NCBI GenBank assembly: GCA_040755755.1
Contig: JBFLZW010000042.1
Span: 1-64,000, forward strand
Reading direction: 5' to 3'
Length of the DNA stretch: 64,000 bases
Origin: a bacterium
Lineage (GTDB): Bacteria; SZUA-182; DTGQ01
Shown here: piece by piece, positions 24,180 through 34,580 of the stretch
How positions within the stretch are numbered: position 1 is the stretch's first letter
Layout: the number at the start of each line of letters is the position of its first letter
Translations under genes and position numbers: made by a program
Notes under the pieces: generated by a model
Databases searched by the model: none
Seen by the model: only the letters and a program-made list of their open reading frames with translations
What the model was told of the DNA's origin: nothing

Positions 24180-26084
24180 TCAGATATACACTTCCTCCTT
24201 AGGCAGGATAATGGTAAAAGAGCTGCCGCTTCCCCATTTACTTTCCACTCTGATATCGCCTTTATGCAATTGAACAATATTCATGGCCAGGGACAGCCCT
24301 AAACCGGTTCCCGGCTCTTTTTTAACCTCCTCTTTGCTGGACCGGAAGAACTTATCAAAGATATGGTTGATCTCATCTTCGGGAATGCCATACCCGGAAT
24401 CGGTAACCCTGATCAGAACGCTCTCTTCTTCAACGATCCCCTGCAGGGTGACTTCCCCCATAGCAGGAGTATACTTGATGGCATTGGTGAGCAGATTCAG
24501 GATAGCTACCTCGATAAGGTCTTTATCTAACAGCAGGTTGGGCATTTTATCAGCCATATCCACCGTAAAGTTGATCCCTTTGCTCAATGCCTGGGCCCGC
24601 ACGGTCTGGAAACAATCCCGCAGCAGTTTATCCACCTTGATGAGAGTCCGGTTGATCTTCAGGCACCCCATTTCGATCTTCGATATATTGAGCAGGTTGT
24701 TGATGAGCCGCGAGAGCCGAATAGCTTCTTCATTAATGTTGTTGAAAAATTCGCGCTTGGTCTGCTCATCGTTGACTTCACCATCAAGGAGCATCTCACT
24801 ATACGACACAAGGGTATTGAGCGGAGTTTTTAACTCATGGGCTACATGATTTACAAACTCATACTTCGATAGTTCCGACTGCTTTTGCGAGGTGATATCA
24901 GTAATCATCCAGAGAAAACCGAGCGGTTTGTCCTCTGCATTCAGGAGATACGAGAAGGTGTGGTGAAATATTGCGGGATTGTCTCCCTCGGTTTTTTGTA
25001 TTTCCAGAGAGTCATGACCGTAGATATTTCCCTTGTCATAAAACTTGGTAAATAACTGGACCAGATCCGGCTCATGGTCCTGGAGAAAATCCTTCCAGGG
25101 TTTGCCCAGGTAATCCTGAAGCTCTCCTTTCAGGAAATGACCGGCAAGCTTATTGGCCATAATGCATCTTCCTGTGGAATCGATCACGATAATACCCGCT
25201 TTCAGGTTGTCGAGAATCGCCCTCATCCGGATCTTTTCATAGAGCAGGACCTTGTTCGATATTTCCAGCTCAGCGTTAATCTCTTCCTGCTTCTGGCTTT
25301 TCTTTTTCTGGGTGAGCAGAAGCTGATTCATTCGCCGGGCAAGCTGCCCGACCTCCCCGTGAAAAGAAACCTCGATTTTCGGAAATTCCTGCTCCTCTTT
25401 GATTATCTGCCTCAGGTGATAGTTCATCTGATACAGCGGGGAAAAAAGCCTCTTCAGCAGGTAATAAAAGAGAAATACCAGCCCGAAGATCGAAAGAGCA
25501 ATGCCCCCTGCCAGATAGTTGGTTTCCTGAGTAAGGTAAACATAATCGGACAAAGCCAGGCCGATTTTAACCAGGCCGGCTCTTTTCCCCTCAAGGTAAA
25601 TCGGCTTCGAGAACTCGTAGATAACCTCGCCATTTTGGCTTTCCAGCCGCTTTTGGGTTAACAGGTGTTCAATCTTCTCACTGTCCCCCGTGGGTTTGAA
25701 ACCTTCTTCAGGCGCCTGCCTCCCCAGGCGGACAAGAGGTACTCCGTCGTTGTTTATGGCCAGGCAATAAACTATGCCCTTCTCCCGGACAACATAGTCG
25801 AGCAGGTTGAGATCCCGGGGCTGGTTATCAACCAGAACCTCCTGCCGGACCAGATCGGCAATCAGGCTGCACAGGGTAAAGCCATCCCTGGCCAGTTGCT
25901 TCTCTCCGGTTCTTTTTTCATAGCGGTAGAAGAGAAACAGTATCAGCGAGACAGTAATGGCTGCAACGCCTATGATCAATAAACCGAACCGATTGACGAT
26001 TTTTGAATTATCCTGGCCTTTATTATCCTCTTCCGGTAACGTCCAGGAAATACCGGGATTGTGCTGCCTCTTCAGTATAGTCAT
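24180..26084 (-). CDS. Membrane sensor histidine kinase (HAMP-PAS-HisKA-HATPase)
   Basis: This 634-residue kinase has transmembrane helices at about 33-53 and 190-212 flanking a periplasmic sensor domain. A HAMP domain (about 212-265), a PAS domain (about 285-400), HisKA with the phospho-acceptor in VAHELKTPLN, and a HATPase with N box LLTNAIKYTP and G boxes DSGYGIP and GTGLGLS follow. It is the first gene of the pilus operon and probably senses an envelope or surface signal. The ligand is unknown. A 173-bp gap lies upstream. Confidence 0.9.
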   Translation of the reverse strand: MTILKRQHNPGISWTLPEEDNKGQDNSKIVNRFGLLIIGVAAITVSLILFLFYRYEKRTGEKQLARDGFTLCSLIADLVRQEVLVDNQPRDLNLLDYVVREKGIVYCLAINNDGVPLVRLGRQAPEEGFKPTGDSEKIEHLLTQKRLESQNGEVIYEFSKPIYLEGKRAGLVKIGLALSDYVYLTQETNYLAGGIALSIFGLVFLFYYLLKRLFSPLYQMNYHLRQIIKEEQEFPKIEVSFHGEVGQLARRMNQLLLTQKKKSQKQEEINAELEISNKVLLYEKIRMRAILDNLKAGIIVIDSTGRCIMANKLAGHFLKGELQDYLGKPWKDFLQDHEPDLVQLFTKFYDKGNIYGHDSLEIQKTEGDNPAIFHHTFSYLLNAEDKPLGFLWMITDITSQKQSELSKYEFVNHVAHELKTPLNTLVSYSEMLLDGEVNDEQTKREFFNNINEEAIRLSRLINNLLNISKIEMGCLKINRTLIKVDKLLRDCFQTVRAQALSKGINFTVDMADKMPNLLLDKDLIEVAILNLLTNAIKYTPAMGEVTLQGIVEEESVLIRVTDSGYGIPEDEINHIFDKFFRSSKEEVKKEPGTGLGLSLAMNIVQLHKGDIRVESKWGSGSSFTIILPKEEVYI

Positions 26085-26257
26085 TATATCTTACTACCAA
26101 ATCTTTCCTGGTCGAGCATGGTTATATAATTGCTGAGGCTCCACTGTATCATGTTGAAATTAATAGCTGTTAAGGCTATCCAATAAGCCTTTGCCTTCTG
26201 TTTTTTTATCGGTGAAATCAACTCAAACTATCGGGGCAGGCAGTTATGAGCGGCTGC

Positions 26258-26977
26258 TTATCTGAGAATACCCTTGATCCAGGCGGAATACGCAAGGGTG
26301 AAAAGGGTACAGTTGGCCAGAATATGGATGCTGATCGGAGTCAGAAGATTAGCGGAATATTCAAAGGCCAGAGTAAATAAGAGGCCGCCGATAAGTTGAG
26401 TAACCGGAATACCCCGAACGCTGTGGAGCAGGGCAAAAAGGATGGATATGCCGAGAATGGACCAGAGAGGGGAGAGTTTTCTCCGCAGGGAGTTATACAG
26501 GCAGCCGACGAAAAAAGAATCCTCGACGATGGGTGCAAAGATTCCTCCAATCGCCATGATTAACCAGAAGTGGGCCGGGGTGGAAGAGGAGATCAGGAAC
26601 TGAAGGAGATTGATGTGAAATGCAAAGAATACCACAGCCCAGGTTAATAAAACAATCAGGCCGAATCCAAAACTCCACTCCAGCCCCTTGATAATTCCCT
26701 TCAGCCACTCTGTCGGTCTGATGCCGATGGCAGATATCCCCTGACCGGATTGGCAGGCAAAGAACAGAATCAGGCAAAAATCCAGAAGCCGAAGGAGTGC
26801 CGTGACCCACAGCGCTTCTCTATCGCCCGCTTTTGGCAGGAAATGGGAAAAAAGGCAGCCTCCCCCGATCTCGATCAGGACGATCAGAATGAGCAGGCAC
26901 AGGGCAGAGCTCATGGGCAGGGCTGGCCGGCTGGGGGATTCTGCTGAACTCACTGGCACTGATACTTCCGGGCTCAT
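26258..26977 (-). CDS. CPBP-family intramembrane protease-like protein
   Basis: This 239-residue protein has about seven hydrophobic helices and the CPBP/Abi arrangement: VEDSFFVGCLYNSLRR (motif 1), ILFALLHSVRG (motif 2, His) and HILANC (motif 3). Motif 1 normally reads EExxFRG; here the second Glu is Asp and the Arg is Val, so catalytic competence is uncertain. It ends the ruv operon, with a 4-bp overlap with the HEAT-repeat gene. The substrate is unknown. Confidence 0.72.
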   Translation of the reverse strand: MSPEVSVPVSSAESPSRPALPMSSALCLLILIVLIEIGGGCLFSHFLPKAGDREALWVTALLRLLDFCLILFFACQSGQGISAIGIRPTEWLKGIIKGLEWSFGFGLIVLLTWAVVFFAFHINLLQFLISSSTPAHFWLIMAIGGIFAPIVEDSFFVGCLYNSLRRKLSPLWSILGISILFALLHSVRGIPVTQLIGGLLFTLAFEYSANLLTPISIHILANCTLFTLAYSAWIKGILR

Positions 26978-28572
26978 TGGTGCCAGCCAGCCTCTTTGAG
27001 GGCATGGTAGACCTTCATCTTGAGATACCAGGGCTGGTTTGTGCGCAGGATTTCATCCAGCTTTGCCCTGGCCCTCTGGCCGGGCAATTCGCAAAGGGAC
27101 TCGGCAGCCGTATAGACGACATTGATATTTGAATCCTCAAGTAACGAAAGCAGCAGCGGGAAAGCCATGGCTTCATCGGATGCGGCCATTTTACCGATGA
27201 GCCTGGCGGCAAACCTGCGCACCACCGGATTCGGATCCCTGGCCAGAAGGATAATATCTCCCTGATGGGCCATGCAAGTTTGCGGATCCAGGGTTTCATC
27301 AAGCCGCTTGAGAGCGCCGATCCGGTCTCCCGGCTCCTCTGTCTTGGCTATTTGCCATAATCCGAAACGGGACTCAGGCAGGCGGGTTTTCATCCAGAGA
27401 GGGCGGGTAATGAGCGCAAGGAACAAAATAAGGATGATTCCCAGAGTAATCACGGTCTCTTTCAGCCTTCCCAGGTTGCTCCGGTCAAGTGAAAGCCCTT
27501 TCCGGATTAACCAGACACATAGGGTAAACAGGAAAAAAGCCACGGCCAGAGGGAGGATGAAAAACAGGCAAATTCCGCATCCTGTACGCAGCAGCGTATA
27601 GGGATCAGCAGCCAGGCTGTATTCCTCAAGGTGTTTTGCGGGATCGTTCATGAATTCCTGACACAGGACGCGGTAGACAGGTGCAGCCTCCCGCATCCAG
27701 CCGTCTTTTCCGGGCTGCTGCCCATTGCGCCAGTAAAATAGAATCTCATCCGAAGCCCCGTTGCAGCCAAGAGCAGCCTGAAAATGACCGCCAGGATCAG
27801 CGGAAACCGCGAACCAGTCGTTGCGCCTCAAGCTATCCTGAATCGCTGTCAGCCGCTGTTGAGGAAAACTGTGTGCATCGATAACCACCACATTCTGAAG
27901 CCGGTAGCAGAGGGGCTGCACCAGACGCGCCGGATAGAGCGTGTAGCGATAGTAGAACTCATCGATCTGACGCCCCGCCTCGGTCGGTAAAAGAACACGG
28001 TCCCGGATTTCGATAAAATCCAGTTGCCGGAAGGTTATGACCAGAAGGACGGAAAAGCACACGAAAATAAATCCGTATGTCCCGACATCGGCCAGCGGGA
28101 CCCGTGCCTTTGAGAGCACAGGGAACGATACAGCATAGATGAGCAGCGGGAAAGACAGAAGGAAAAGAAGCACACTCCTGTCCGTGCCTCTTCCCTGCCA
28201 GATCAGAATGGCAGACAGGATGATAATGGGGAGAAGGCGGACATACGGGTACCATTTCCTGCGATAAAGAGAGAATATCCACAGGATGAGCCCCCAGAAA
28301 AATCCATAGCCAAGCCCGATGGACAGGGCAAAGAAAATCCCTCCGGCCAGATAGGTGGAGAAGGCTTTCATTTCGGAAGTCAGAAAATGGCCGGGAACAG
28401 CCAGAAACCCGAGCCGGGCAATGGCCTCCTGCTCGAACCAGAGCTGATGGTTGCTGGTGGCTACCAGAAATGTTCCCAGGAGTTGCCCTGCAAAAATGCC
28501 GAGCAGGGTGGAGAGGAAGAGGAAGAAAATCACTCTGGGTATGCCTTTTGGTTTTTCTTCGGCTATAGTCAT
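26974..28572 (-). CDS. Membrane protein with C-terminal HEAT-like repeats
   Basis: This 532-residue protein has about six N-terminal hydrophobic helices (residues 13-180), a soluble segment (about 190-325), two more helices (about 335-360 and 380-400), and C-terminal HEAT-like repeats (about 410-532). The repeats include [20 protein letters not shown] and [21 protein letters not shown] do not recognise the family as a whole. It overlaps ruvB and the CPBP gene by 4 bp each, so it is probably co-translated with them, although a link to DNA repair is not evident. Confidence 0.65.
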   Translation of the reverse strand: MTIAEEKPKGIPRVIFFLFLSTLLGIFAGQLLGTFLVATSNHQLWFEQEAIARLGFLAVPGHFLTSEMKAFSTYLAGGIFFALSIGLGYGFFWGLILWIFSLYRRKWYPYVRLLPIIILSAILIWQGRGTDRSVLLFLLSFPLLIYAVSFPVLSKARVPLADVGTYGFIFVCFSVLLVITFRQLDFIEIRDRVLLPTEAGRQIDEFYYRYTLYPARLVQPLCYRLQNVVVIDAHSFPQQRLTAIQDSLRRNDWFAVSADPGGHFQAALGCNGASDEILFYWRNGQQPGKDGWMREAAPVYRVLCQEFMNDPAKHLEEYSLAADPYTLLRTGCGICLFFILPLAVAFFLFTLCVWLIRKGLSLDRSNLGRLKETVITLGIILILFLALITRPLWMKTRLPESRFGLWQIAKTEEPGDRIGALKRLDETLDPQTCMAHQGDIILLARDPNPVVRRFAARLIGKMAASDEAMAFPLLLSLLEDSNINVVYTAAESLCELPGQRARAKLDEILRTNQPWYLKMKVYHALKEAGWHQ

Positions 28573-29591
28573 AGGCAGGTCTTCTTCTCAATGCCGAAAT
28601 GCTCATACGCCAGGGCAGTGGCTACTCTGCCGCGGGGGGTTTTCTGCAGGTATCCTTCCTGGAGAAGGTAGGGCTCATAGACATCCTCGATGGTATCCTT
28701 CTCTTCATTAATGATTGCCGACAGGGTCTCGACGCCCACCGGGCCGCCGGCGAATTTTTCAATAATGGCCAGGAGGAGCAGCCGGTCCATTTTATCAAAT
28801 CCGGCCTGATCGATTTCGAGCATCTGCAGGGCCTGATCTGCTATTTCTCGGGTGATCCGGCCATCCGCCTTGACTTGGGCATAGTCCCGCACCCGCTTGA
28901 GGATCCGGTTGGCAATCCGGGGGGTTCCCCGGGACCGTCTGGCGATTTCCATCGCCCCGTCAGGATCGATCTGAATGTTCAGTATCCTTGCTGACCGGAA
29001 CACGATGGCCTGCAGCTCGGAGGGAGAGTAAAACTCCAGGCGGCTGATGACCCCGAACCTGTCCCGGAGGGGAGAGGTAAGCAGTCCTGCCCGTGTAGTG
29101 GCAGCCACCAGGGTAAACCGGGGCAGGTCGATCTTGATCGACCGGGCGCTTGGCCCCTGCCCGATGATAATGTCCAGTTTATAGTCTTCCATGGCCGGGT
29201 ATAAAATTTCTTCAACCGCTGCCGGAAGCCGGTGTATCTCATCGATAAACAGGACATCGAGGTCCTTGAGATTGGTGAGAATTGCCGCCAGGTCTCCGGC
29301 CCGCTCGATGACCGGCCCTGCGGTTGTCCGCAGGCTGGTTCCCATTTCCCGCGAGATGATATAAGCCAGCGATGTCTTGCCCATGCCCGGCGGCCCGTAG
29401 AAAAGGCAATGATCCAGGGCCTCGGAGCGTTTTTTTGCGGCCTGGATGAAGATTTGCAGGTTCTCCTTGACCCTTTTTTGCCCCAGGTATTCCTGAAAGT
29501 TCTGGGGCCGCAGGCTCAGGTCAAGCGACAGGTCTTCACCGGTCGGTTGCGGGCTGATCAGACGTTTTTCAAATTGTTCTTTATTGTTCAT
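28569..29591 (-). CDS. ruvB: Holliday junction helicase motor RuvB
   Basis: This 340-residue AAA+ protein of normal RuvB length has Walker [13 protein letters not shown], Walker [11 protein letters not shown], sensor 1 [17 protein letters not shown] with its Arg, and a C-terminal winged helix ending with TPRGRVAT. It drives branch migration with RuvA. It follows ruvA by about 34 bp and overlaps the HEAT membrane protein gene. Confidence 0.97.
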   Translation of the reverse strand: MNNKEQFEKRLISPQPTGEDLSLDLSLRPQNFQEYLGQKRVKENLQIFIQAAKKRSEALDHCLFYGPPGMGKTSLAYIISREMGTSLRTTAGPVIERAGDLAAILTNLKDLDVLFIDEIHRLPAAVEEILYPAMEDYKLDIIIGQGPSARSIKIDLPRFTLVAATTRAGLLTSPLRDRFGVISRLEFYSPSELQAIVFRSARILNIQIDPDGAMEIARRSRGTPRIANRILKRVRDYAQVKADGRITREIADQALQMLEIDQAGFDKMDRLLLLAIIEKFAGGPVGVETLSAIINEEKDTIEDVYEPYLLQEGYLQKTPRGRVATALAYEHFGIEKKTCL

Positions 29592-29625
29592 AGTATTGAA
29601 TATAACCTGGTATTCCTTTGATTTT

Positions 29626-30264
29626 TTACCCCGCCAGCCGGTTAAGGGCTTTTTTGATAAGTTCTTCGATCGAAAGGTGTTCCTCTCTCAGGAGTATCTG
29701 GTTGACTGCCCGCTCGGCCTGGAGCCGGTTATATCCCAGGCTGAGCAGGGCATCGACCGCATCGCTCTCCATCCGGTCGCCACTGCTTTGCACCGCCTGT
29801 TCCTCAGCCTGAGTGGCTGCCGAAGGCGGCTCCCCTGCCCGCGCCGCCTCCCCCTTCCCTTTGGGGGATACTTTATCTTTCAATTCCAGGATGAGCCTTC
29901 GGGCGGTCTTGTCCCCGATTCCGGGGATAGCCTGCATCCGGCTTACATCCTGGGCACGAATGGCGGACCTGAACTCTTCGGGAGAGATATGGGAGAGGAT
30001 ACTCCTGGCCAGTTTGGGGCCGATCTTGGATACTCCCAGCATAATCTCGAACAGCTCCTTTTCTTCTATAGTCCAGAATCCGAATAACTGCCAGGAAGTC
30101 TCGCGGATGAAGGTGGTAATAAACAGCCTGACCTCTTCCCCTGCATCAGGCAGCTTGTAAAAAGTGGAGAGCGGGATGGAAACCAGATACCCGATGCCAT
30201 GAATATCGATGATAATCTGCTCGGCGTTCTTGGTCTGAAGTTTTCCGTGAAGATAGGCGATCAT
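29626..30264 (-). CDS. ruvA: Holliday junction DNA-binding protein RuvA
   Basis: This 212-residue protein has the OB-fold N-terminus MIAYLHGKL, tandem helix-hairpin-helix motifs ([13 protein letters not shown] and [17 protein letters not shown]), and a C-terminal RuvB-binding domain ([20 protein letters not shown]), separated by an Ala/Pro/Glu-rich linker. It binds four-way junctions and loads RuvB. It overlaps ruvC by 4 bp. Confidence 0.97.
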   Translation of the reverse strand: MIAYLHGKLQTKNAEQIIIDIHGIGYLVSIPLSTFYKLPDAGEEVRLFITTFIRETSWQLFGFWTIEEKELFEIMLGVSKIGPKLARSILSHISPEEFRSAIRAQDVSRMQAIPGIGDKTARRLILELKDKVSPKGKGEAARAGEPPSAATQAEEQAVQSSGDRMESDAVDALLSLGYNRLQAERAVNQILLREEHLSIEELIKKALNRLAG

Positions 30265-30800
30265 GAAATCAAGGGTCCTCCGGGCAGGCCAGCATTACCG
30301 TGGGAATCGCTGCCCGATAATAACCGGCTCAATCGTGAGGCATGAAAGTGGCAGACAGCTATGGCCAGAGCATCCGAGGCATCGTCGTGGACCTTCAGGT
30401 CCTTCAGGTTGAGCAGGGTCTGGACCATCTTTCTGACCTGGTCCTTGGTAGCCCTCCCGTAGCCGACAATGGCCTCTTTGACCTGTAAGGGAGAGTATTC
30501 ATAGACCGCTACCTTCGCTCTGCTGGCTACATAGACAGCCACCCCCCTGGCCTGCCCCAGTTTCAGGGCCAGTCGCGGGCTGGCGGCGATAAATATATCC
30601 TCAACCGCAGCTTCAGCAGGATGATGTTTTTCAATCAGCTCTTCCAGTGAAACACCGATTCTTTGTAATCGCTCGGCAAAATGAATGCCGGAAGGTGTCT
30701 TGATGATGCCGACATCACACAGAGCCACCTCCTGGCTTTGACCCTCAATCACCGCATAGCCGGTATGGGCAATGCCCGGGTCAATACCCATAATCCGCAT
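30261..30800 (-). CDS. ruvC: Holliday junction resolvase RuvC
   Basis: This protein of about 179 residues begins MRIMGIDPGIAHTGYAV, with the first catalytic Asp. The catalytic Glu is in AAVEDIFIA and the final acidic pair in HDDASDALAIA. The DNA-binding GYGRATKDQV segment is normal. ATG 30800 is preferred over 30818, since the family starts at MRI. It overlaps ruvA by 4 bp and follows yebC closely. Confidence 0.96.
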   Translation of the reverse strand: MRIMGIDPGIAHTGYAVIEGQSQEVALCDVGIIKTPSGIHFAERLQRIGVSLEELIEKHHPAEAAVEDIFIAASPRLALKLGQARGVAVYVASRAKVAVYEYSPLQVKEAIVGYGRATKDQVRKMVQTLLNLKDLKVHDDASDALAIAVCHFHASRLSRLLSGSDSHGNAGLPGGPLIS

Positions 30801-30836
30801 GCATGCCCTCCCTGCCACGGAAGTGTTTTCCAGAAG

Positions 30837-31586
30837 TTATTCCCCAAGCCGCTCCATGATTTCATCCGGGATGTCAAAATTGGCAAAGACATGCTGCACA
30901 TCATCATGGTCTTCCAGTTGTTCCATGAGCTTGATCATCTGCTCTGCTGATTTGCCCTCCAGTTTAACCGTGGTTTTGGGAATCCGGCTGACCGCAGCGC
31001 TCGAGATCTCGATCCCCTGCCTTTCAATCTCCTCCCGCACCGTTTGCAGATCCTCCGGCAGAGTAGTGATTTCAAACACGTCATCATTTCGCTGCATGTC
31101 TTCGGCCCCGGCATTCAAGGCGATTTCCATCAATTTGTCTTCATCGGCCTTGTCCGCATCGACGACAATCAGTCCCTTCTTGTCAAACATCCAGGCCACG
31201 CAGCCTGTCTCACCGAGGTTACCGTTATGCTTGGAGAGAATATGACGCATTTCCGCTACCGTCCGGTTTTTGTTATCGGTCATGATCTCGACCATCATAG
31301 CCACCCCGCCGGGTCCGTATCCCTCATAGGTTAATTCTTCATAGGATACACCGGGCAGTTCTCCGGTCCCCTTCTTGATGGCTCTGATAACATTCTCCTG
31401 GGGCATATTCACGGCTTTGGCGTTGGCAATGGCTGCCCGCAGCCGGGCATTGCCGGCGGGATCGCCGCCTCCCATTCTGGCTGCGACGGTAATTTCCTTG
31501 ATGACCGCAGTAAAGGCTTTGCCTCTTTTGGCATCAAGCGCAGCTTTTTTATGTTTGATCGAACTCCACTTTGAATGTCCTGACAT
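30837..31586 (-). CDS. yebC: YebC/PmpR-family protein
   Basis: This 249-residue protein has the canonical start [21 protein letters not shown]. The family blocks [22 protein letters not shown] and TDNKNRT and the acidic C-terminal domain are present. YebC proteins were described as DNA-binding regulators, and related proteins help ribosomes translate difficult proline stretches. It lies next to ruvC, as in many bacteria, and 25 bp after the EF-G-like gene. Confidence 0.95.
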   Translation of the reverse strand: MSGHSKWSSIKHKKAALDAKRGKAFTAVIKEITVAARMGGGDPAGNARLRAAIANAKAVNMPQENVIRAIKKGTGELPGVSYEELTYEGYGPGGVAMMVEIMTDNKNRTVAEMRHILSKHNGNLGETGCVAWMFDKKGLIVVDADKADEDKLMEIALNAGAEDMQRNDDVFEITTLPEDLQTVREEIERQGIEISSAAVSRIPKTTVKLEGKSAEQMIKLMEQLEDHDDVQHVFANFDIPDEIMERLGE

Positions 31587-31611
31587 CGACTATTTCTCCT
31601 CTTCGTTATCG

Positions 31612-33702
31612 TTATTCTGCCTCTTTTTCCTTTTTAGCTTCAGCAACAATCTTTTCTATGAGATGAGCAGGCACTTCATCATAATGAGAAAATTCCATGG
31701 TAAAGCTCCCTCGGCCACCAGTCATCGATATCAGGTCCGGTGCGTATTTCAGCATTTCGGACATGGGAACCTCCGCCCGGATAATTTGATATCTTCCTTT
31801 GGTATCAATGCCCTGTATCCGGCCCCTTCTCGAGTTGAGATCACCCATGATATCTCCCATGGACTCTTCCGGGACGACAACGGCAACCTTCATAACCGGC
31901 TCAAGAAGTGTAGGCTTGCATTCCATAAATCCCTTCTTGAATCCCATGGAGCCTGCAATCTTGAAAGCCATTTCCGAGGAGTCTACTGCATGAAAGGAGC
32001 CATCATAGAGCGTTACCTTGACGTCCGTAACCGGATAACCGGCCAGGATTCCTTCTTCCATGGCTCCCACGATCCCCTTTTCCACAGCCGGAATATATTG
32101 TCTGGGGATGACTCCCCCTACAATCTTATCGACAAATTCAAATCCGCCACCCTTGGGAAGCGGCTCGATTTCTATCCACGTGTCGCCATATTGCCCTCTT
32201 CCGCCTGACTGTCTCTTGTATTTTCCCTGTACTTTGGTCGAACCCTTGATGGTTTCCTTATAGGGGATGGTCGGAGTTTTCAGCAGGACCTCTGTTCCGA
32301 ATTTTCTCTTCATCCGGTCAACGATCACCTCGACATGGATCTGGCCCATGCCGGAAATGATAAACTCCTTGGTCTGGGAATCGCGGGAAATCTGGAGGGT
32401 TGGATCTTCTTCCTTAAGCCGTTGCAGTGCGTTGCTGACTTTGTCCTCATCACCCTTGGACTTGGGTTCGATGGCAAAAGAGATAATCGGAGTGGGAAAG
32501 ACCAGGGGCGGGAAAATGATCGGATTATGTTCATCACTCAAAGTATCGCCGGTGGTGGTTTCCTTCAGTTTGACAAAAGCGGCGATATCCCCCGCCTTGA
32601 CCCGGTCATGGTTCTGATGGTTCTTCCCCATCAGGGCAAATATCTGGCCGACCTTCTCTTTACAATCTCTGGTTGTATTGTAAACCGTCGAGTCTGAACT
32701 CAAGGACCCGGAAAAAACCCGGAAGATGGTCAACTTGCCCGAATACGGATCAGCAATGGTTTTAAAAACGAAGGCGGAGAAAGGCTGATCCTCCGCTGCC
32801 TTTCGGGTAATTTCCTCTCCGGCCTTATTTTTGCCGACAACATCGGGCCGGTCAACAGGTGAGGGGAGAAAGTCAACAATCATATCCATGAGCGGCTGAA
32901 CCCCGATATTTTTGCTGGCTGAGCCGCAGAGAACCGGGGTGAATTTCATGCTCTGAATTCCCTTGCGGAGGCCGGATTGGAGCTCCTCCTGGTTCAGTTC
33001 CCCGCCCTCCAGGTATTTTTCCAGCAGGCTGTCGTCCGCCTCGGCAATAGTCTCGATCATTTTCTGGCGAAACTCCGCTACCCGCTCCTGCTCACCGGCG
33101 GGGATACTTTCCTCCCGGTATTCACCGCTGTCATCTCCCTGATAAATATACGCTTTCTGGTTAAAAAGGTCAATAATGCCCTTGAAGTTCTGTTCGGTGC
33201 CGATCGGAAGCTGCAGAACCACAGGGTTGATATCGAGGGAATTGGGAAGGTCCTCCAGGGTGCGGTAAAAGTCAGCCCGCTCTCGGTCCAGCTTATTGAT
33301 GAACACCAGGGCCGGGATTTTTAATTCTCTGGCCTGAGACCAGAAATTTTCTGTCTGCACCTTCACCCCGGAAACAGCGCTGATAACCAGAACAGCCCCG
33401 TCAATGACCCGCAGGGCTCCGATGGCGTCGCCGGTAAAGTTGATATCGCCGGGGATATCGATCAGATTGATTTTATTTTTCTTCCATTCGGCAAAAGCTA
33501 TACTGGAGTTTATGGTTAATTTTCTGGAAATTTCATCAGGCTCATAGTCCAGGTTGGATGATCCATCGTCAACCTTTCCCAACCTGTTCACCATCCTGGC
33601 ATCAAAGAGCATAGCCTCGGCCAGCGAGGTCTTTCCCTCATCCCCGTGAGACAGTAATCCTATGTTCCTTATTTTATCGATCTGGTATTCCTTTACACTC
33701 AT
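31612..33702 (-). CDS. EF-G-like translational GTPase
   Basis: This 696-residue protein has the five-domain EF-G layout, with a P-loop at about 18-25 (SHGDEGKT), NKLD at the G4 position, and domain IV/V blocks such as SGGRGQYGDTWIEIEP and GRIQGIDTKGRYQIIRAEVP. It diverges from canonical EF-G: the G3 motif reads DIPGD (83-87) where EF-G has DTPGH, so the catalytic His is Asp, and switch I is degenerate (RKLTINSS). It is therefore assigned to the EF-G-like paralog group rather than the main EF-G. The function of this group is poorly known. Confidence 0.85.
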   Translation of the reverse strand: MSVKEYQIDKIRNIGLLSHGDEGKTSLAEAMLFDARMVNRLGKVDDGSSNLDYEPDEISRKLTINSSIAFAEWKKNKINLIDIPGDINFTGDAIGALRVIDGAVLVISAVSGVKVQTENFWSQARELKIPALVFINKLDRERADFYRTLEDLPNSLDINPVVLQLPIGTEQNFKGIIDLFNQKAYIYQGDDSGEYREESIPAGEQERVAEFRQKMIETIAEADDSLLEKYLEGGELNQEELQSGLRKGIQSMKFTPVLCGSASKNIGVQPLMDMIVDFLPSPVDRPDVVGKNKAGEEITRKAAEDQPFSAFVFKTIADPYSGKLTIFRVFSGSLSSDSTVYNTTRDCKEKVGQIFALMGKNHQNHDRVKAGDIAAFVKLKETTTGDTLSDEHNPIIFPPLVFPTPIISFAIEPKSKGDEDKVSNALQRLKEEDPTLQISRDSQTKEFIISGMGQIHVEVIVDRMKRKFGTEVLLKTPTIPYKETIKGSTKVQGKYKRQSGGRGQYGDTWIEIEPLPKGGGFEFVDKIVGGVIPRQYIPAVEKGIVGAMEEGILAGYPVTDVKVTLYDGSFHAVDSSEMAFKIAGSMGFKKGFMECKPTLLEPVMKVAVVVPEESMGDIMGDLNSRRGRIQGIDTKGRYQIIRAEVPMSEMLKYAPDLISMTGGRGSFTMEFSHYDEVPAHLIEKIVAEAKKEKEAE

Positions 33703-33833
33703 TGAACATCTCCTTTCAAGTGTGGATACTCACCAACCTAGGCTTCTTCGATCGTTTCCATAGGCCTGATTTTCATACGGTAACAAAAAAAATCCTTACT
33801 GTCAAGCAATACAACGCTCATGATAACAAATAA

Positions 33834-34580
33834 TTACCGGCAGAGCTCCTGTAACCTTCTTACCTCCTCAGCCGTAAGGAACCGGCAATCTCCCGGCTGT
33901 AACCCCCTGAGACTCAGGAAAGCGAACCTGATGCGTTTTAATTTTACAACAGGATGGCCGAGGGCCTCGAATATCCTTCTGACCTCTCTGTTTTTGCCTT
34001 CGTGAATGACGAGCGAAAGCCAGGAGTTTTTCGATGTGCTCTTGATCAGAAAGACCGAATCAACCGTCAGGTGATCCTGACCGTAGTGAATCCCTTCCTT
34101 TTTCAACTGGCTGACGATCTTTTTTTCCTCAAGGACCCCTCTCACCTTGACCAGATAACCTTTGGGAACCCGGTTCCGGGGATGTGTCAGTGCATGCGCC
34201 AATTCACCATCATTGGTCAAAAGGAGCAATCCTTCGGTGTTATAGTCCAGCCTGCCGACGGGAAAAACCCTCTGAGGCATGAGCGGCAGGAGATTCATGA
34301 CCGTAGGCCGATCTTCCTCATCGTGCAGGGAAGTGATGAACCCGCGGGGTTTGTAGAGCAGGATATAGACCTTCGGCACCTGCGATGGTGAAGGAAGCCG
34401 CCTGCCCTCATAGGTGACAACATCTTCCGGCGTGGTTACTTTGGTTCCAAGCTCAGTTACAACCTTACCGTTGACCCGCACCTTTCCTTCGAGGATTAAC
34501 TGCTCACATTTTCTCCGTGAGCCAAGGCCAGCCTGTGCCAATACTTTCTGTAATCGCATGGTATTGGAGGAGGGAATCAT
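33834..34580 (-). CDS. RsuA/RluB-family pseudouridine synthase
   Basis: This 248-residue protein has an N-terminal S4 RNA-binding domain (RLQKVLAQAGLGSRRKCEQLI) and a pseudouridine synthase domain. The catalytic Asp lies in GRLDYNTEGLLLLTNDG, and NREVRRIFEALGHPV completes the family pattern. It probably modifies 23S rRNA, as RluB does; the exact site is inferred. The first ATG overlaps the scpB stop by 4 bp; a second ATG seven codons in (34559) lacks a ribosome-binding site. Confidence 0.9.
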   Translation of the reverse strand: MIPSSNTMRLQKVLAQAGLGSRRKCEQLILEGKVRVNGKVVTELGTKVTTPEDVVTYEGRRLPSPSQVPKVYILLYKPRGFITSLHDEEDRPTVMNLLPLMPQRVFPVGRLDYNTEGLLLLTNDGELAHALTHPRNRVPKGYLVKVRGVLEEKKIVSQLKKEGIHYGQDHLTVDSVFLIKSTSKNSWLSLVIHEGKNREVRRIFEALGHPVVKLKRIRFAFLSLRGLQPGDCRFLTAEEVRRLQELCR

